A stretch of DNA of 64,000 bases, taken from contig JAHBVX010000003.1 in the NCBI GenBank assembly GCA_019637295.1, positions 310,001 through 374,000 on the forward strand, given 5' to 3'. A model generated the notes under the pieces. The model was given only the letters and a program-made list of their open reading frames with translations, was not told the origin of the DNA and did no database searches. Shown piece after piece: positions 53,302 to 62,909 of this stretch. Position 1 is the stretch's first letter; each line of letters opens with the position of its first letter. Both the position numbers and the translations under genes were made by a program. Origin of the DNA: Polyangiaceae bacterium (lineage in GTDB: Bacteria > Myxococcota_A > Polyangia > Polyangiales > Polyangiaceae).

Positions 53302-55179
53302 TCAGCTCTGCTGGCGCTCGCGTCGAGCGAGCTCCGTGAGCTTGGCGGCGACGTCGCGGTACGCGCGGGCGACGCGTTCATCCTGTGGCGCAACCCGCAG
53401 TGCGATGGCAAGGTGCCGCTCGGCGGCCACCCAGTCGTGGTGGGCGTCGAGCTCGTGCTCGGCAGCTTCCCGCAGCCAGGCGGCCACCGGTGGCTCCGCC
53501 CGCGCGCCGAGCTCGATGGCGTCTCTCAATCGAGCGAAGCACAGCGACGCACCGGCGAGATCACCCAAGGCGCGACGGTAGCTAGCCTCCAGGTAGCGGG
53601 CCCGGAGCACCGCGCCGCTGCCGAGGGGCACCTTGCGCAGCCACGCCACGGCCCGCGGCAGATCCCGATACTGCCCCGCGACCAACTCGGCTAGATCGAC
53701 GAGCACCCGCCCGTCTGGGGCGCCGCTCTCCTCGGCGAGGGACGCCGCACGCTCGAGCAGCGACAGAGCGCGGTCGGCTCGTCCAGTGTCGCGCAGCGAA
53801 CGACCCAAGCCGGCCAGCGCCGCAGCGTCGTCCGGGACGTAGCGCAGCGCGCGCTCGTAGAAGCGCAGCGCTTCCCGCGTGAAGCCCGCCTCGAAGTAGG
53901 CGTCCGCGACGCGCAGGCAAGCGGCGTGACGCTCACTCGGCGCGGGCGCCAGGGCCTCCAGGTGCTCGGCGTCCGAGCGGGATCGATCCAGGTCCCCCAC
54001 GCCGAGCGCCAGCTCGAAACGGACCCAACGCGGCGCGACGAGGCTGGGACAACGCGCGAGCGCTCGGTCGAGCGCGCAGAAGCGATCCGTGAGCTCGGGC
54101 TCGAGCTCCGCGAGGCGCGCCCAGCCCAGCGCGCAGAGCGGACCGTAGGGCTCGCTCGCGAGGGCGTGCTCGAGCGTGGTGCGCGCCGCGTGCAGGTCCC
54201 CGGCGCGTGCCAGCAGCCGTGCCGCGAACGCGCCCGCGTGGGTGATGGGCATACTCTCCGACAACAGGCCGATTGCGGCCTCGGCCCGGTCCTCCGTCAG
54301 CGCGTCGATCTCCGCGATCAGGCGCACGACCTCCGGATGGCGGGGCGCGCGATCGAGCACCTCCAGGTACAGCCCCCGAGCGCGCTCGGGATCGCCTTCG
54401 GTCAGCGCGTCGTCCGCCTCGCGGGTCAGCTCCGCCAGCCCGAGCGCCAGGGCCGCGCGGGTCGCGGTGGGCGCCGGCAGGAAGCTGGCATCGAGCGTGA
54501 CGACACACTCGTCGCCGCGCTCCGCAACGGCTCCGAAGCGCACGTCGTCCGCCGCAGGCGCGCGCACGCCGACCTCGGGGAGCAACGCACGGACGAGATG
54601 CCGAGCCAAGCTCGGCACGGTGACGACGCGTCCTCGGCGCTCGAACTGTCGAGGCAGCACACTATCGAGCACGCGCAAGGCGTGCCCGAGCGCCGGCCCC
54701 GCGAGCCCCTCGCCACGCACGCGGTCGACGGCGAAGCGCGCGTCGCCGAGCAGCGGGCAGAACACGATGTCGAAGCACAGCGCGCGGTCGGGTCCCGACA
54801 GGCCAACCCCGATCCCCTCGGGCACCCACCACAGTTCGAGGCGAGTTCCGTGACCGAGCAGGTCCACCACGCGGGGCCGCAGCCAGCGCCCGAGCTCGGG
54901 AAGTCCGAGCGCGAAGGTCAGGCGGCTGAGGTTGCCGCGACGGTGGCGGAACGCGGTCACGCCGCCGCTCAGATCGACCGGGAACCGCAGCCCCGGGAGC
55001 GTGAAGGCGAGCTCGTCGACCCTCAGTGGACCGAGCGCGAGCGGCTGATACAGCTCGATGCCGAGCACGCCTCGCTGCACCGCCAGACGCAAGGGGACGG
55101 CGCTCTGCCCCGGGCGCCCGGCCCTGCGCCGGGGCGGGTCGAGGCGGGGGGGGAGCGGCGAGGGCTCGGGTGGCGACAC
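53302..55179 (-). CDS. TPR protein of unknown function
   Basis: 625 residues with a GTG start at 55179. The N-terminal 230 residues are beta-rich and of no known family. From about residue 270 on there are multiple TPR-like units (for example ALRFYERALRYVPDDAAALAGLG, RALSLLERAASLAEE). There is no signal peptide. It converges on lysC across the repeat element. Confidence 0.7.
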   Translation of the reverse strand: MSPPEPSPLPPRLDPPRRRAGRPGQSAVPLRLAVQRGVLGIELYQPLALGPLRVDELAFTLPGLRFPVDLSGGVTAFRHRRGNLSRLTFALGLPELGRWLRPRVVDLLGHGTRLELWWVPEGIGVGLSGPDRALCFDIVFCPLLGDARFAVDRVRGEGLAGPALGHALRVLDSVLPRQFERRGRVVTVPSLARHLVRALLPEVGVRAPAADDVRFGAVAERGDECVVTLDASFLPAPTATRAALALGLAELTREADDALTEGDPERARGLYLEVLDRAPRHPEVVRLIAEIDALTEDRAEAAIGLLSESMPITHAGAFAARLLARAGDLHAARTTLEHALASEPYGPLCALGWARLAELEPELTDRFCALDRALARCPSLVAPRWVRFELALGVGDLDRSRSDAEHLEALAPAPSERHAACLRVADAYFEAGFTREALRFYERALRYVPDDAAALAGLGRSLRDTGRADRALSLLERAASLAEESGAPDGRVLVDLAELVAGQYRDLPRAVAWLRKVPLGSGAVLRARYLEASYRRALGDLAGASLCFARLRDAIELGARAEPPVAAWLREAAEHELDAHHDWVAAERHLAIALRVAPQDERVARAYRDVAAKLTELARRERQQS

Positions 55180-55231
55180 CCGCCCATCCTAGCAGCTCGG
55201 TTTTGGGCGGGAGTAATTGTGCGGGCTTGGC

Positions 55232-55840
55232 TCAGGCCTCGCCCTGGTCCCGCTTGCGCTTCATGCGCCGAACCAGCTCACCAAAGCCGTTCTTCTTGAT
55301 CACGCGGTTGAACTGGCTGCGATAGTTCCTGATCAGGCTCGAGCCCTCGGTCACGATGTCGTAGACGCGCCACTGGCCGTCCACGCGGTGCAAGACATAG
55401 TCGATGCTGACCGGCTCTTCGCGCTTGTTGGTGCGGCTCTTGGCCACCGTGCGCACGACCACGCCCTTCTTCGCCTCTGCCTCGCCGCGGTAGGTGATGT
55501 CGTAATCGAGGGTCTTCTGTAAGTTCTTACGGTAGGCGTTACGGACCAGGCTCTGCAGCAGCTCCCGGAACTCTTTACGCTCGGCTTCGGAGCGATCCGC
55601 CCAGTGGTTGCCCAGGGACTCCTTGGCCAGCATGTCGTAATCGAGCATACCGTCGAAGACGCTCTCTACCTTCTTGTCGGTCGCGGCACCCTTGGGGCCC
55701 TTGAGCAGCTTGGCCAGCTCGGTCTGCCGGTCCTTGATGAACCCCTCCGGCGACGGACTCGCCAGCGCCAACCCCGGTAGGGAGCTGAAGGCGATGACGG
55801 CGGCGGCGAAGGCGAACAAGGTGCGGCGGGTCATGGGCAT
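55232..55840 (-). CDS. MlaC-like phospholipid-binding periplasmic protein
   Basis: 202 residues with a signal peptide (MTRRTLFAFAAAVIAFSSL, cleavage near LALASPS) and the MlaC fold: FDGMLDYDMLAKESLGNHW, FRELLQSLVRNAYRKNL, IDYVLHRVDGQWRVYDIV and EGSSLIRNYRSQF. It carries phospholipids between the outer membrane and inner membrane MlaFEDB complex; none of those genes is here. ATG at 55840 or 55834. A sigma-54 type promoter precedes it. Confidence 0.88.
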   Translation of the reverse strand: MPMTRRTLFAFAAAVIAFSSLPGLALASPSPEGFIKDRQTELAKLLKGPKGAATDKKVESVFDGMLDYDMLAKESLGNHWADRSEAERKEFRELLQSLVRNAYRKNLQKTLDYDITYRGEAEAKKGVVVRTVAKSRTNKREEPVSIDYVLHRVDGQWRVYDIVTEGSSLIRNYRSQFNRVIKKNGFGELVRRMKRKRDQGEA

Positions 55841-55873
55841 CGTGGTATCCAAGTTTGGGTCCTGCTCTCTATT

Positions 55874-55891
55874 ACGCAAGCCCGGTGCCAA
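55874..55891 (-). promoter_or_regulatory. Sigma-54 (-24/-12) type promoter of mlaC
   Basis: The minus-strand sequence ttGGCACcgggcTTGCgt matches TGGCAC-N5-TTGC fully, GG and GC ten bases apart. Transcription would start near 55865, about 25 bases before the ATG. Its core matches that of the minor-pilin promoter except at one base. Confidence 0.65.
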
Positions 55892-56010
55892 ACCTTCACC
55901 CATTCCGCTCCTCCGCGTGAAGTATTCGTAATCACGCCCTTTCAGAGCTCCGACCGGGCCGACTGCCGGTGAGCCATCGGGGCCGGAGGCGCCCGGGTGT
56001 GGCGACGTAG

Positions 56011-57330
56011 TCACACCTCCGGGTTCACGGCGACCGGGGCACCCAGGTCCACCCGGAACACCGCGCCTCGGCCCCGCGCGCTGTCCACCTGGATGGAGAA
56101 GCCGTGATCGTCGGCGATCCGCTTGACCACCGCGAGTCCCACGCCGGTGCCCTTGGATCGCGTGGTGAAAAAAGCGTCGAATAGCCGCTCCCTGGCCTCC
56201 TCATCGATGCCCTCGCCCTCGTCCGCCACCGACAGGTTGACCCGACCCCGGTCATCCAAGTCCACGCCCACCTCGACGGTAGCCCCCGGGGAGCTCGCCT
56301 GGACGCCGTTGCGTACCAGGTTCCAGACGAGCTGCCGCAGCTGATCGGAATCCGCTCGCACCCAGGCCTGCTCTGCACCCGTGAAGCGGACCGACACGTC
56401 GTCCACGCCGCGCCCCGAGCCGCGGGCCAGCTCCACGACCTCCCGCGCGAGGAGCGCCGCGTCCACCTCCGCGAAGGCCGGCGGCCGGGGCCGCGACAGA
56501 TCCATCATGTCGGACACGAGATCGTTCAGGCGGCTCGCCTCCCGCTGCATGATCTCGAACAGCTTCCGATCGTCCTCGCCGAGCGCCGGGTTGGCCCGGA
56601 GCAACTCGATGGAGCCCGCGATGGAGCCGAGTGGATTGCGGATCTCGTGCGCAAGCCCGGCGGCCAGGCGACCGAGCGCCGCGAGCCGCTCGGCCGACTC
56701 GGCGCGCTGCTCCGCCTGGACCAGCTGACCGCCAGTGAAGCGCAGTCGCTCCGCGAGGTAACCGGCTAGCAGCGTCACCACCACCAGCATCATCAGGTTC
56801 AGCAGCCCGTAGTAGCTGAGCTCGTCGGTGCTCAGGCGGTAGAGCGCCGCGGGTTGGTCCGGGGGCGCCGCCAGCAGCCCGAAGTGGAGTGACCCGACCA
56901 GGGCGACGTAGCCGAACGCGCCCGCGGCGGCGGCGAGGGTCGCCCCGGGCAGCCCGCGCAGGACTGCGCCCATCAGGCAGCTCAGGCCGTAGAAGCTCGT
57001 CGCACCGCTCGAAGCGCCCCCGGTCAGGTAGACGAGCACGGTCCAGATGATGGGGTCGAGCACGAGCTGCGCGCTCACCATCCCCTCGAGGTGCCTACCC
57101 GAGCGCAGCAGCCCCGCGTACAGACCCGCGAGCGCGAAGCTGACGCCCAGCGTCGCCAACGCGACCTGCACGGAGAACGACTCGATACGAAACTCGCCGC
57201 GCAGGTAGAACAGCCCCAGGAGCGCCAGGGCAACGACCAACACCAACAGACGCGCCAGGGTGATCCACGCCAACCGCCGCGGGAGCGGCGCGTCGGCCAG
57301 AGCGTCCGGGATCCCGAGTCTTACCGCCAC
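56011..57330 (-). CDS. PilS-like sensor histidine kinase
   Basis: 439 residues. Six hydrophobic segments fill 20-195, followed by HisKA (RLAAGLAHEIRNPLGS, phospho-acceptor H228) and HATPase domains (LVWNLVRNGVQASSPG, DEGEGIDEEARERLFDAFFTT, GTGVGLAVVKRIAD). Architecture and neighbour pilC suggest PilS, which activates PilR and sigma-54 dependent pilin genes. No pilR is next to it. GTG start at 57330, 22 bases after the pilC stop. Confidence 0.85.
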   Translation of the reverse strand: MAVRLGIPDALADAPLPRRLAWITLARLLVLVVALALLGLFYLRGEFRIESFSVQVALATLGVSFALAGLYAGLLRSGRHLEGMVSAQLVLDPIIWTVLVYLTGGASSGATSFYGLSCLMGAVLRGLPGATLAAAAGAFGYVALVGSLHFGLLAAPPDQPAALYRLSTDELSYYGLLNLMMLVVVTLLAGYLAERLRFTGGQLVQAEQRAESAERLAALGRLAAGLAHEIRNPLGSIAGSIELLRANPALGEDDRKLFEIMQREASRLNDLVSDMMDLSRPRPPAFAEVDAALLAREVVELARGSGRGVDDVSVRFTGAEQAWVRADSDQLRQLVWNLVRNGVQASSPGATVEVGVDLDDRGRVNLSVADEGEGIDEEARERLFDAFFTTRSKGTGVGLAVVKRIADDHGFSIQVDSARGRGAVFRVDLGAPVAVNPEV

Positions 57331-57352
57331 CCAAGCCGTGCTCTCGGACGCG

Positions 57353-58567
57353 TCAGTCCGCCTTGATGTTGCCCGCCAGCGAGAAGATCGGCAGGTACAT
57401 CGCGATCAACACCACGCCGACCATGCCGCCGACCCCGACCATCAGGATCGGCTCGATGGCGCTGGTCATCGCGGCGACGGCGATATCCGTCTCTTCCTCG
57501 TAGAAGTCGGCGATCTTGTTGAGCATCTGATCGAGCGCACCAGTCTGCTCGCCGACGGAAATCATCTGCACGACCATGTCCGGGAACACCGCGGCCTCGG
57601 TCAACGGCTCGGCCATGTTTCGGCCTTCGCTGATCGACTTACGGACGTGCTGAATGCCCGCTTCGATGATGACGTTACCGCTCGTGCGCGCGCAGATGTC
57701 GAGCGCATCGAGGATGGGCACGCCGGATTGGAGCAGCGTACCCAAGGTGCGCGTGAAGCGAGCGACCGCGATCTTGCGCAACACGGGCCCGACGATCGGA
57801 AACTTCAGCAGCGCCTTGTGGAAGAAGCGCTTTCCCCCGGGCGTGCGATAGGAGTACGTGAACGCGACGGAGCCGATGATGACCGCGGCAATGGTGAACG
57901 GCAGGTAGCTCACGAAGGCGTGGGAGAGTGCCACGATCACCTGCGTGAGCTTGGGCAGGGCGTCCTTGCCGCCGCCGAAGTCCTGGAACATGCGCTCGAA
58001 GGCCGGAATCACGAAGGAGAGCAGGACGGTCATGACGCCGCCGGCGACGAGGATGACGATGGCCGGATACACCATGGCGCCGCGCACTTGCGCGATGAGC
58101 TTCTGCCGCTTCTCCAAATACACGGACAGCCGGCTCATGATGGTGTCGAGAATGCCGCCCACCTCGCCCGCGTGCACCAGGTTCACGAACAGCTCGTCGA
58201 ACACCTTCGGGTGCTTGCGGAGGGAGTCGCTAAAGGATGCCCCCTGCTCCACGGACGACTTGACGTCCTTCAGCACCGCCGAGAAGATCTTGTTCGCCTG
58301 CTGGTTGGCCAGGATGTCGAGGCACTGCACCAAGGGCAGGCCGGCATCGATCATGGTGGCGAACAGGCGGGTGAAGGTGACCAGATCCTTGGTCGTGACC
58401 CCGCTGCCGATTTGGAAGGAGCCGACCGCGCGCTTCTTCTTCACCTTGACCGGGTTGAGCTGCTGCTGCCGCAGACGCGCGTTGACCGCAGCCTCGTCGT
58501 CGGCCTCCATCGTGCCCTTGCGGAGCTCCCCGTTTCGGGAGCGGGCTTCCCAAGCGAACTCGGCCAT
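57353..58567 (-). CDS. pilC: PilC, type IV pilus inner-membrane platform protein
   Basis: 404 residues of the GspF/PilC family with two repeated membrane domains. Motifs: FTRLFATMIDAGLPLVQCLDIL, FDELFVNLVHAGEVGGILD, LGTLLQSGVPILDALDI and FPDMVVQMISVGEQTGALDQML. It couples the PilB/PilT ATPases to pilin assembly. ATG at 58567. Followed by pilS as in other pil clusters. Confidence 0.95.
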   Translation of the reverse strand: MAEFAWEARSRNGELRKGTMEADDEAAVNARLRQQQLNPVKVKKKRAVGSFQIGSGVTTKDLVTFTRLFATMIDAGLPLVQCLDILANQQANKIFSAVLKDVKSSVEQGASFSDSLRKHPKVFDELFVNLVHAGEVGGILDTIMSRLSVYLEKRQKLIAQVRGAMVYPAIVILVAGGVMTVLLSFVIPAFERMFQDFGGGKDALPKLTQVIVALSHAFVSYLPFTIAAVIIGSVAFTYSYRTPGGKRFFHKALLKFPIVGPVLRKIAVARFTRTLGTLLQSGVPILDALDICARTSGNVIIEAGIQHVRKSISEGRNMAEPLTEAAVFPDMVVQMISVGEQTGALDQMLNKIADFYEEETDIAVAAMTSAIEPILMVGVGGMVGVVLIAMYLPIFSLAGNIKAD

Positions 58568-58590
58568 GCGAAAGCTGGCGGCACGGTAGG

Positions 58591-59820
58591 ATGCCGCAGT
58601 CTCGGAAGCATACCGGGCCGCCCAGCGAGCGGTCAAAACCTCCGCTGGGCGCCGCGCCCGCGACGCCGGCTCGAGCGGGCATCTGGCCGCCGGATCCGCT
58701 GCTTTGCTCGCTGCTTCGGCGCGAGGTGGTCGACAGCGGCGTGGCGCCAGGGGCAACCGCCGCGTCCCTGTGGCTGGCGGCGGATGGCTGGCGGGGGGTG
58801 GTGGCGGCGGCGGGCAGCACCGACCCGACCGGCCACCAGGCCGTGACCCCCTCCACCGTGTACGACCTGGCGTCGGTGACCAAGCCCATCTTGGCAGCGA
58901 CCATCGCCCGGCTGGTGCGCGCTGGCACCTTGCGCCTCGACACGCCGGTCTCGGCGCTGCTGGACCTCGGGGGCGACGCGCCCTCGGATCTCACCGTCGA
59001 AGCGTTGCTCTCGCACCGGGCGGGGTTGCCTGCCCACCTCCCCTTGTTCGAGCCACTGCGGCAGCGCCGCGCCCTGCGGCGCGGCGCGATGCTCCAGGCC
59101 GCGGCCAGCCGGCGCGCGGACTGCGCCGGACCCCTGCCCGCGTCCGGCTTCGCGCCCGTGTACAGCGACCTGGGCTACCTGTTGCTGGGCGAGGCCGCCG
59201 CACGGTCGAGCGGACTGCCCCTGGACGTCCTCCTGGCACGCGAGGTGGCGGCGCCGTTGGGCCTTGCGATCGACTCCATGCGACGCCTGTTGGCGACGGA
59301 CCCGGGGGTCATGGGCGACGTCGCGGCCTCCGAGGCGGTCGGCTTCCGTGGCCGGCTCCAGGGAGTCGTTCACGACGAGAACGCCTGGGCGATCGCCGGC
59401 CACGGCGCGGCGGGGCATGCGGGCCTGTTCGGTCGTGCGGGAGACGTGGCTCGCTTCGGGGCCGCGATGCTCGACGCGCTGGCCGGCCGTTGCCCGTCCT
59501 GGCTCGACCCTGCCGACGCCGCGGTGCTGGTCCGAGAGCGTCTCGGCGGGACGCTGCGCGCCGGCTTCGACGGCGTGAGCCCGACCGGCTCGTCAGCCGG
59601 CCGCTTGGCGAGCAGCCGCGCCTTCGGCCACTTGGGCTTCACGGGTACGAGTCTGTGGTGCGATCCCGCCGCCGAGCAGGTGGTCGTGCTCCTCAGCAAT
59701 CGGGTCTGCCCGAGCCGCGACAACACCGCGATTCGCGCCGCCAGACCGCGCATCCACGACGCGCTGCTCGAGCGCGGTCGCGATCTGCGGCGCGAGCACG
59801 CCGCCGGCGACGCGAAATAA
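58591..59820 (+). CDS. Beta-lactamase-fold serine hydrolase
   Basis: 409 residues, class C beta-lactamase/esterase type. The catalytic SxxK motif is SVTK (95-98) in YDLASVTKPI, the Tyr motif is YSDLGY near residue 191, and the third motif HLGFTGTSLW is in the last third. No obvious signal peptide; the N-terminal 40 residues are Pro/Arg-rich, and the true start could be further in. Likely an esterase or peptidase. Starts only 23 bases from the divergent pilC gene. Confidence 0.82.
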   Translation: MPQSRKHTGPPSERSKPPLGAAPATPARAGIWPPDPLLCSLLRREVVDSGVAPGATAASLWLAADGWRGVVAAAGSTDPTGHQAVTPSTVYDLASVTKPILAATIARLVRAGTLRLDTPVSALLDLGGDAPSDLTVEALLSHRAGLPAHLPLFEPLRQRRALRRGAMLQAAASRRADCAGPLPASGFAPVYSDLGYLLLGEAAARSSGLPLDVLLAREVAAPLGLAIDSMRRLLATDPGVMGDVAASEAVGFRGRLQGVVHDENAWAIAGHGAAGHAGLFGRAGDVARFGAAMLDALAGRCPSWLDPADAAVLVRERLGGTLRAGFDGVSPTGSSAGRLASSRAFGHLGFTGTSLWCDPAAEQVVVLLSNRVCPSRDNTAIRAARPRIHDALLERGRDLRREHAAGDAK

Positions 59821-59918
59821 CCCTGGAACCACTCGATGGGACGTGGCACTTTTTACGGCAATCCGTGCCTGCGTTTGGCGTCGGGCCAAATGTCCGGCAG
59901 GATTCGACTCAGGCAGCG

Positions 59919-61403
59919 ATGTGGAAGCTCTCCATCGAGGATGACCAAAGCAACAAGACGGTCGTCAATTTGGTGCGCGACGAGTACACCTTGGGCCGCG
60001 CCGAGGACAACACCGTTCGCCTCACCGAGCGCAACATCTCCCGCCACCACGCTGCGCTGGCGCGCGACGGGTCAGGGTGGACGATCGAGGATCGCCAGAG
60101 CTACAACGGCTGCTACGTCAACGGCGTGCGCGTGGGCGAGCCCCAGCGCCTCGAGCACGGGGATCTGATCCAGGTCGGAGACTACCGGCTCGAGCTCGTC
60201 GACGATGCCGCCACCCAGGTCGCGCCGTCGCGTGCGGCCACGGTGCCGGCCGTGCCCAAGAGCCAGCTGTTGCTCGGTCAACCGGATCGCCTCGTGATGT
60301 TGGTCGGCCCGACGCCGGGTGCCGAGTTCGCGCTCGTGGGCGAGCGAGTCGTGATCGGTCGCGGAGAAGAGTGCGACATCGCGATCAATCACACCTCCGT
60401 CAGCCGCGTGCACGCCGAGGTCCAGTCCCTCGGCGACGGCCGATACGAGCTGGTGGATCGGGAGAGCGCCAACGGCGTGCGACTCAATGGCGTAGAGCTC
60501 AAGCGCGGGCTGATCGACGCACGCGACACGATCGAGCTCGGCGACGTGGTGTTCAAGTACATCCCCGCCGGCGAGATCTATGCCCTCGGCGCTGACGAGA
60601 GCCAGAAGCTCGCCTCCGTGAGCCCCGCGTTCGAGCGGCTGACCCCGGCCCCGGTCCGCTCTGGAGCCTCTCAAGCCACCAAGGCGGTGCTCGCCGTCTT
60701 CGGCTTGGGCGCGCTGGTCGTGCTGGGCCTGGTCGTCGCCAGGCGCGACCCGGCGCCCGTCGCCGAAGTCACCGCGGCTCAGGTGTCGGACGGCACCGGC
60801 CGGATCCTGCAGGAGGCGCTGGCGCTGGTGCAGCAGGGCGAGGTGGAGGCCGCGCACCTGAAGATCCTGAGCGAGATCCCAGCCGAGAGTAACGCCCGTC
60901 AGTCGCAGGAGTTTCGAGACATCGAGGCGCGCTGGGCGGACATGCTGTTCGACTTGGCTGCGTCCGAGACCGATCCGCTCAAGAAGCGCGAGCAGCTCGA
61001 GCGTATCGCGAAGGCCACCACGGTGGACACCGCGCGTCGCAAGCGCGCGAACACGGAGCTCGAGCAGCTCGAGCAAGGGGTGGCCGTGACGGACCTGCCC
61101 CCGGCACCGACGCCCATCAGCACCGAGGCGGCTGGTCCCAAGCCGCCGGCGCTCAAGGGTGGGATCGTGCGCAAGGATCCGTTCGCGAGCAAAGCCCCCG
61201 TCGCGGCGTACCCCAAGACGGCTCCGGCGCCGACGCCTCCGCCACCGACCGTCGGCAACGACGACCTCGGTGACCGGGCCAAGCTCACTGCCCAGAAGAA
61301 CGCGCTCAAGTCCAAGGTCGCGTCCGGGAAGGCGACGGATGGCGAGGCGCGCATGCTGCGGGCGCTCTGCCGTCAGCTCGGCGACATGTCCTGCGTGAAC
61401 TGA
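59919..61403 (+). CDS. Two-FHA-domain membrane protein
   Basis: 494 residues. FHA domain 1 at about 20-95 (LGRAEDN, NISRHHA, NGCYVNG) and FHA domain 2 at about 140-215 (IGRGEEC, SVSRVHAEV, NGVRLNG) bind phosphothreonine peptides. A membrane segment spans about 255-274 and a helical then Pro-rich tail lies on the other side. It may read the output of the Ser/Thr kinases. ATG at 59919. The SGNH gene follows after three bases. Confidence 0.88.
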   Translation: MWKLSIEDDQSNKTVVNLVRDEYTLGRAEDNTVRLTERNISRHHAALARDGSGWTIEDRQSYNGCYVNGVRVGEPQRLEHGDLIQVGDYRLELVDDAATQVAPSRAATVPAVPKSQLLLGQPDRLVMLVGPTPGAEFALVGERVVIGRGEECDIAINHTSVSRVHAEVQSLGDGRYELVDRESANGVRLNGVELKRGLIDARDTIELGDVVFKYIPAGEIYALGADESQKLASVSPAFERLTPAPVRSGASQATKAVLAVFGLGALVVLGLVVARRDPAPVAEVTAAQVSDGTGRILQEALALVQQGEVEAAHLKILSEIPAESNARQSQEFRDIEARWADMLFDLAASETDPLKKREQLERIAKATTVDTARRKRANTELEQLEQGVAVTDLPPAPTPISTEAAGPKPPALKGGIVRKDPFASKAPVAAYPKTAPAPTPPPPTVGNDDLGDRAKLTAQKNALKSKVASGKATDGEARMLRALCRQLGDMSCVN

Positions 61404-61406
61404 CCG

Positions 61407-62909
61407 ATGTCGGGCTCGGTCAAGCGGGTCACCGTTGCTGGCCCGGTGCTAGAGCAGCCACGCCAAGCATTGCTGTCTCGGCCCGTACTGGCCGTGCTCA
61501 CGGTGGTGGTCCTCGGCGCGCTGGCGGAGTGGATCCCAGCGTTGTCGAAGGTCCGCGTGTTCTCGGCTCCGGAGGCCGCCGAGACCGTCGCCGGGGTCGC
61601 CCCGCCGGTGCTCGAAGAGGGCGAAGCCACCCTCGAGCTGGAGACCACCGAGCGTCCCGAGCTCGCGCAACCCGAGGACCTGAAGCTCCCCACCGGCAGC
61701 CGGGGCCCGATCGCGAAATCGACCGCCGCCGCGGCGCCGATCGACGTGGAAGCACCGCCGGTGCCGATCGATGACCCCACCGGCAAGGCGCTGGTGGGCT
61801 TCTTCGAGGCCGTCGCTCGCACGAAGCGCAAGGAGCCCGCCGCCATCACTCGTGTGGCGCACTTCGGCGACTCCATCGTCACCAGCGACTACGTGTCCGG
61901 CACCCTGCGTCGCAAGCTGCAGCAAGAGCTGGGCGACGCGGGCCACGGCTTCATGCTGATGGCAAACGCTTGGCCGGCGTACTTTCACAACGACGTGAGC
62001 CGATTTGCGTCTGCAGGGTGGTCGGTCAGCCGCATCGTCGGACCCCTGACGCCGGACGGACTGTATGGCATCGGGGGCGTGACCTTTCGCGCTCCCCCGG
62101 GCTCGCGTGCCCGCTTCGGAACCGCGCGTCAGGGTAGCTACGGACGCGCGGTCTCCCGTTTCGTGGTCGCTTACCTGGCGCAGCCAGCTGGAGGCACCCT
62201 GCGGCTGAACCTGAACGGAAAGCCGCTGCGCGACGTCGACACCGCTTCGGCAGAAGTCGGGGTGCGCTACGAGACGGTGCTGGTTCCGGATGGCGCCCAC
62301 GAGCTCGAGGTCGTGACGGTACGCGGCGTGACCCGAGCATTCGGGGTCGTGATGGAGCGTGACGTGCCGGGGGCGGTGCTCGACGCCATCGGCATCCAGG
62401 GAGCCCGCATTCGCTTCCTCGACAAGCAAGACGACGAGCACTGGGCCGAGCAGCTGCGCTGGCGAAGCCCGGATCTGGTGATCTATCAGTTTGGCGCCAA
62501 CGAGAGCGGCGATGGCTTCGCCTACCCGATGGACGACTACCGACGCACGATGATCGACGTCCTCCAGCAGGGTCGGCGCGCGTTGCCCGGCGCCGGCTGC
62601 CTGGTCGTGGGCGCCATGGATCGCGCCGAGAAGGTCGGCGGGTCCTTGCGCAGCATGCCGGTCATCGCCGCCATCGTGAAGGAGCAGCGGGTGGCGGCGC
62701 GCGAGGTGGGCTGCGGGTTCTTCGACACCCTGAAGGCCATGGGCGGCCCGGGCTCGATGGCGGCCTGGGTAGAGCGCGGCCTGGGACAGGCCGACCTCAC
62801 GCACCCGACGGGCAGCGGCTCGGAGGTGCTCGCGAGCTGGCTGTACCGCGCGCTGATGCAAGCGTACTCGGCTTGGGCGACCTCCGCCCAGCCGGCCTCA
62901 CAGCCCTAG
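61407..62909 (+). CDS. Membrane-anchored SGNH (GDSL) hydrolase
   Basis: 500 residues. A membrane anchor at about 24-41 is followed by a Pro/Glu linker and an SGNH domain: HFGDSIVTSDY (nucleophile Ser near 156), IYQFGANESGDG, and the D-x-x-H pair in DLTHPTGSG near the C-terminus. Proteins of this kind add or remove acetyl groups on polysaccharides. It ends by overlapping the 3' end of the next gene by 12 bases. Confidence 0.85.
   Translation: MSGSVKRVTVAGPVLEQPRQALLSRPVLAVLTVVVLGALAEWIPALSKVRVFSAPEAAETVAGVAPPVLEEGEATLELETTERPELAQPEDLKLPTGSRGPIAKSTAAAAPIDVEAPPVPIDDPTGKALVGFFEAVARTKRKEPAAITRVAHFGDSIVTSDYVSGTLRRKLQQELGDAGHGFMLMANAWPAYFHNDVSRFASAGWSVSRIVGPLTPDGLYGIGGVTFRAPPGSRARFGTARQGSYGRAVSRFVVAYLAQPAGGTLRLNLNGKPLRDVDTASAEVGVRYETVLVPDGAHELEVVTVRGVTRAFGVVMERDVPGAVLDAIGIQGARIRFLDKQDDEHWAEQLRWRSPDLVIYQFGANESGDGFAYPMDDYRRTMIDVLQQGRRALPGAGCLVVGAMDRAEKVGGSLRSMPVIAAIVKEQRVAAREVGCGFFDTLKAMGGPGSMAAWVERGLGQADLTHPTGSGSEVLASWLYRALMQAYSAWATSAQPASQP

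Noticed and set aside
59840-59875. Sigma-54 like ggcacttttt element before the FHA gene
   Set aside because: The -12 GC is replaced by GG and the TTGC block is missing.
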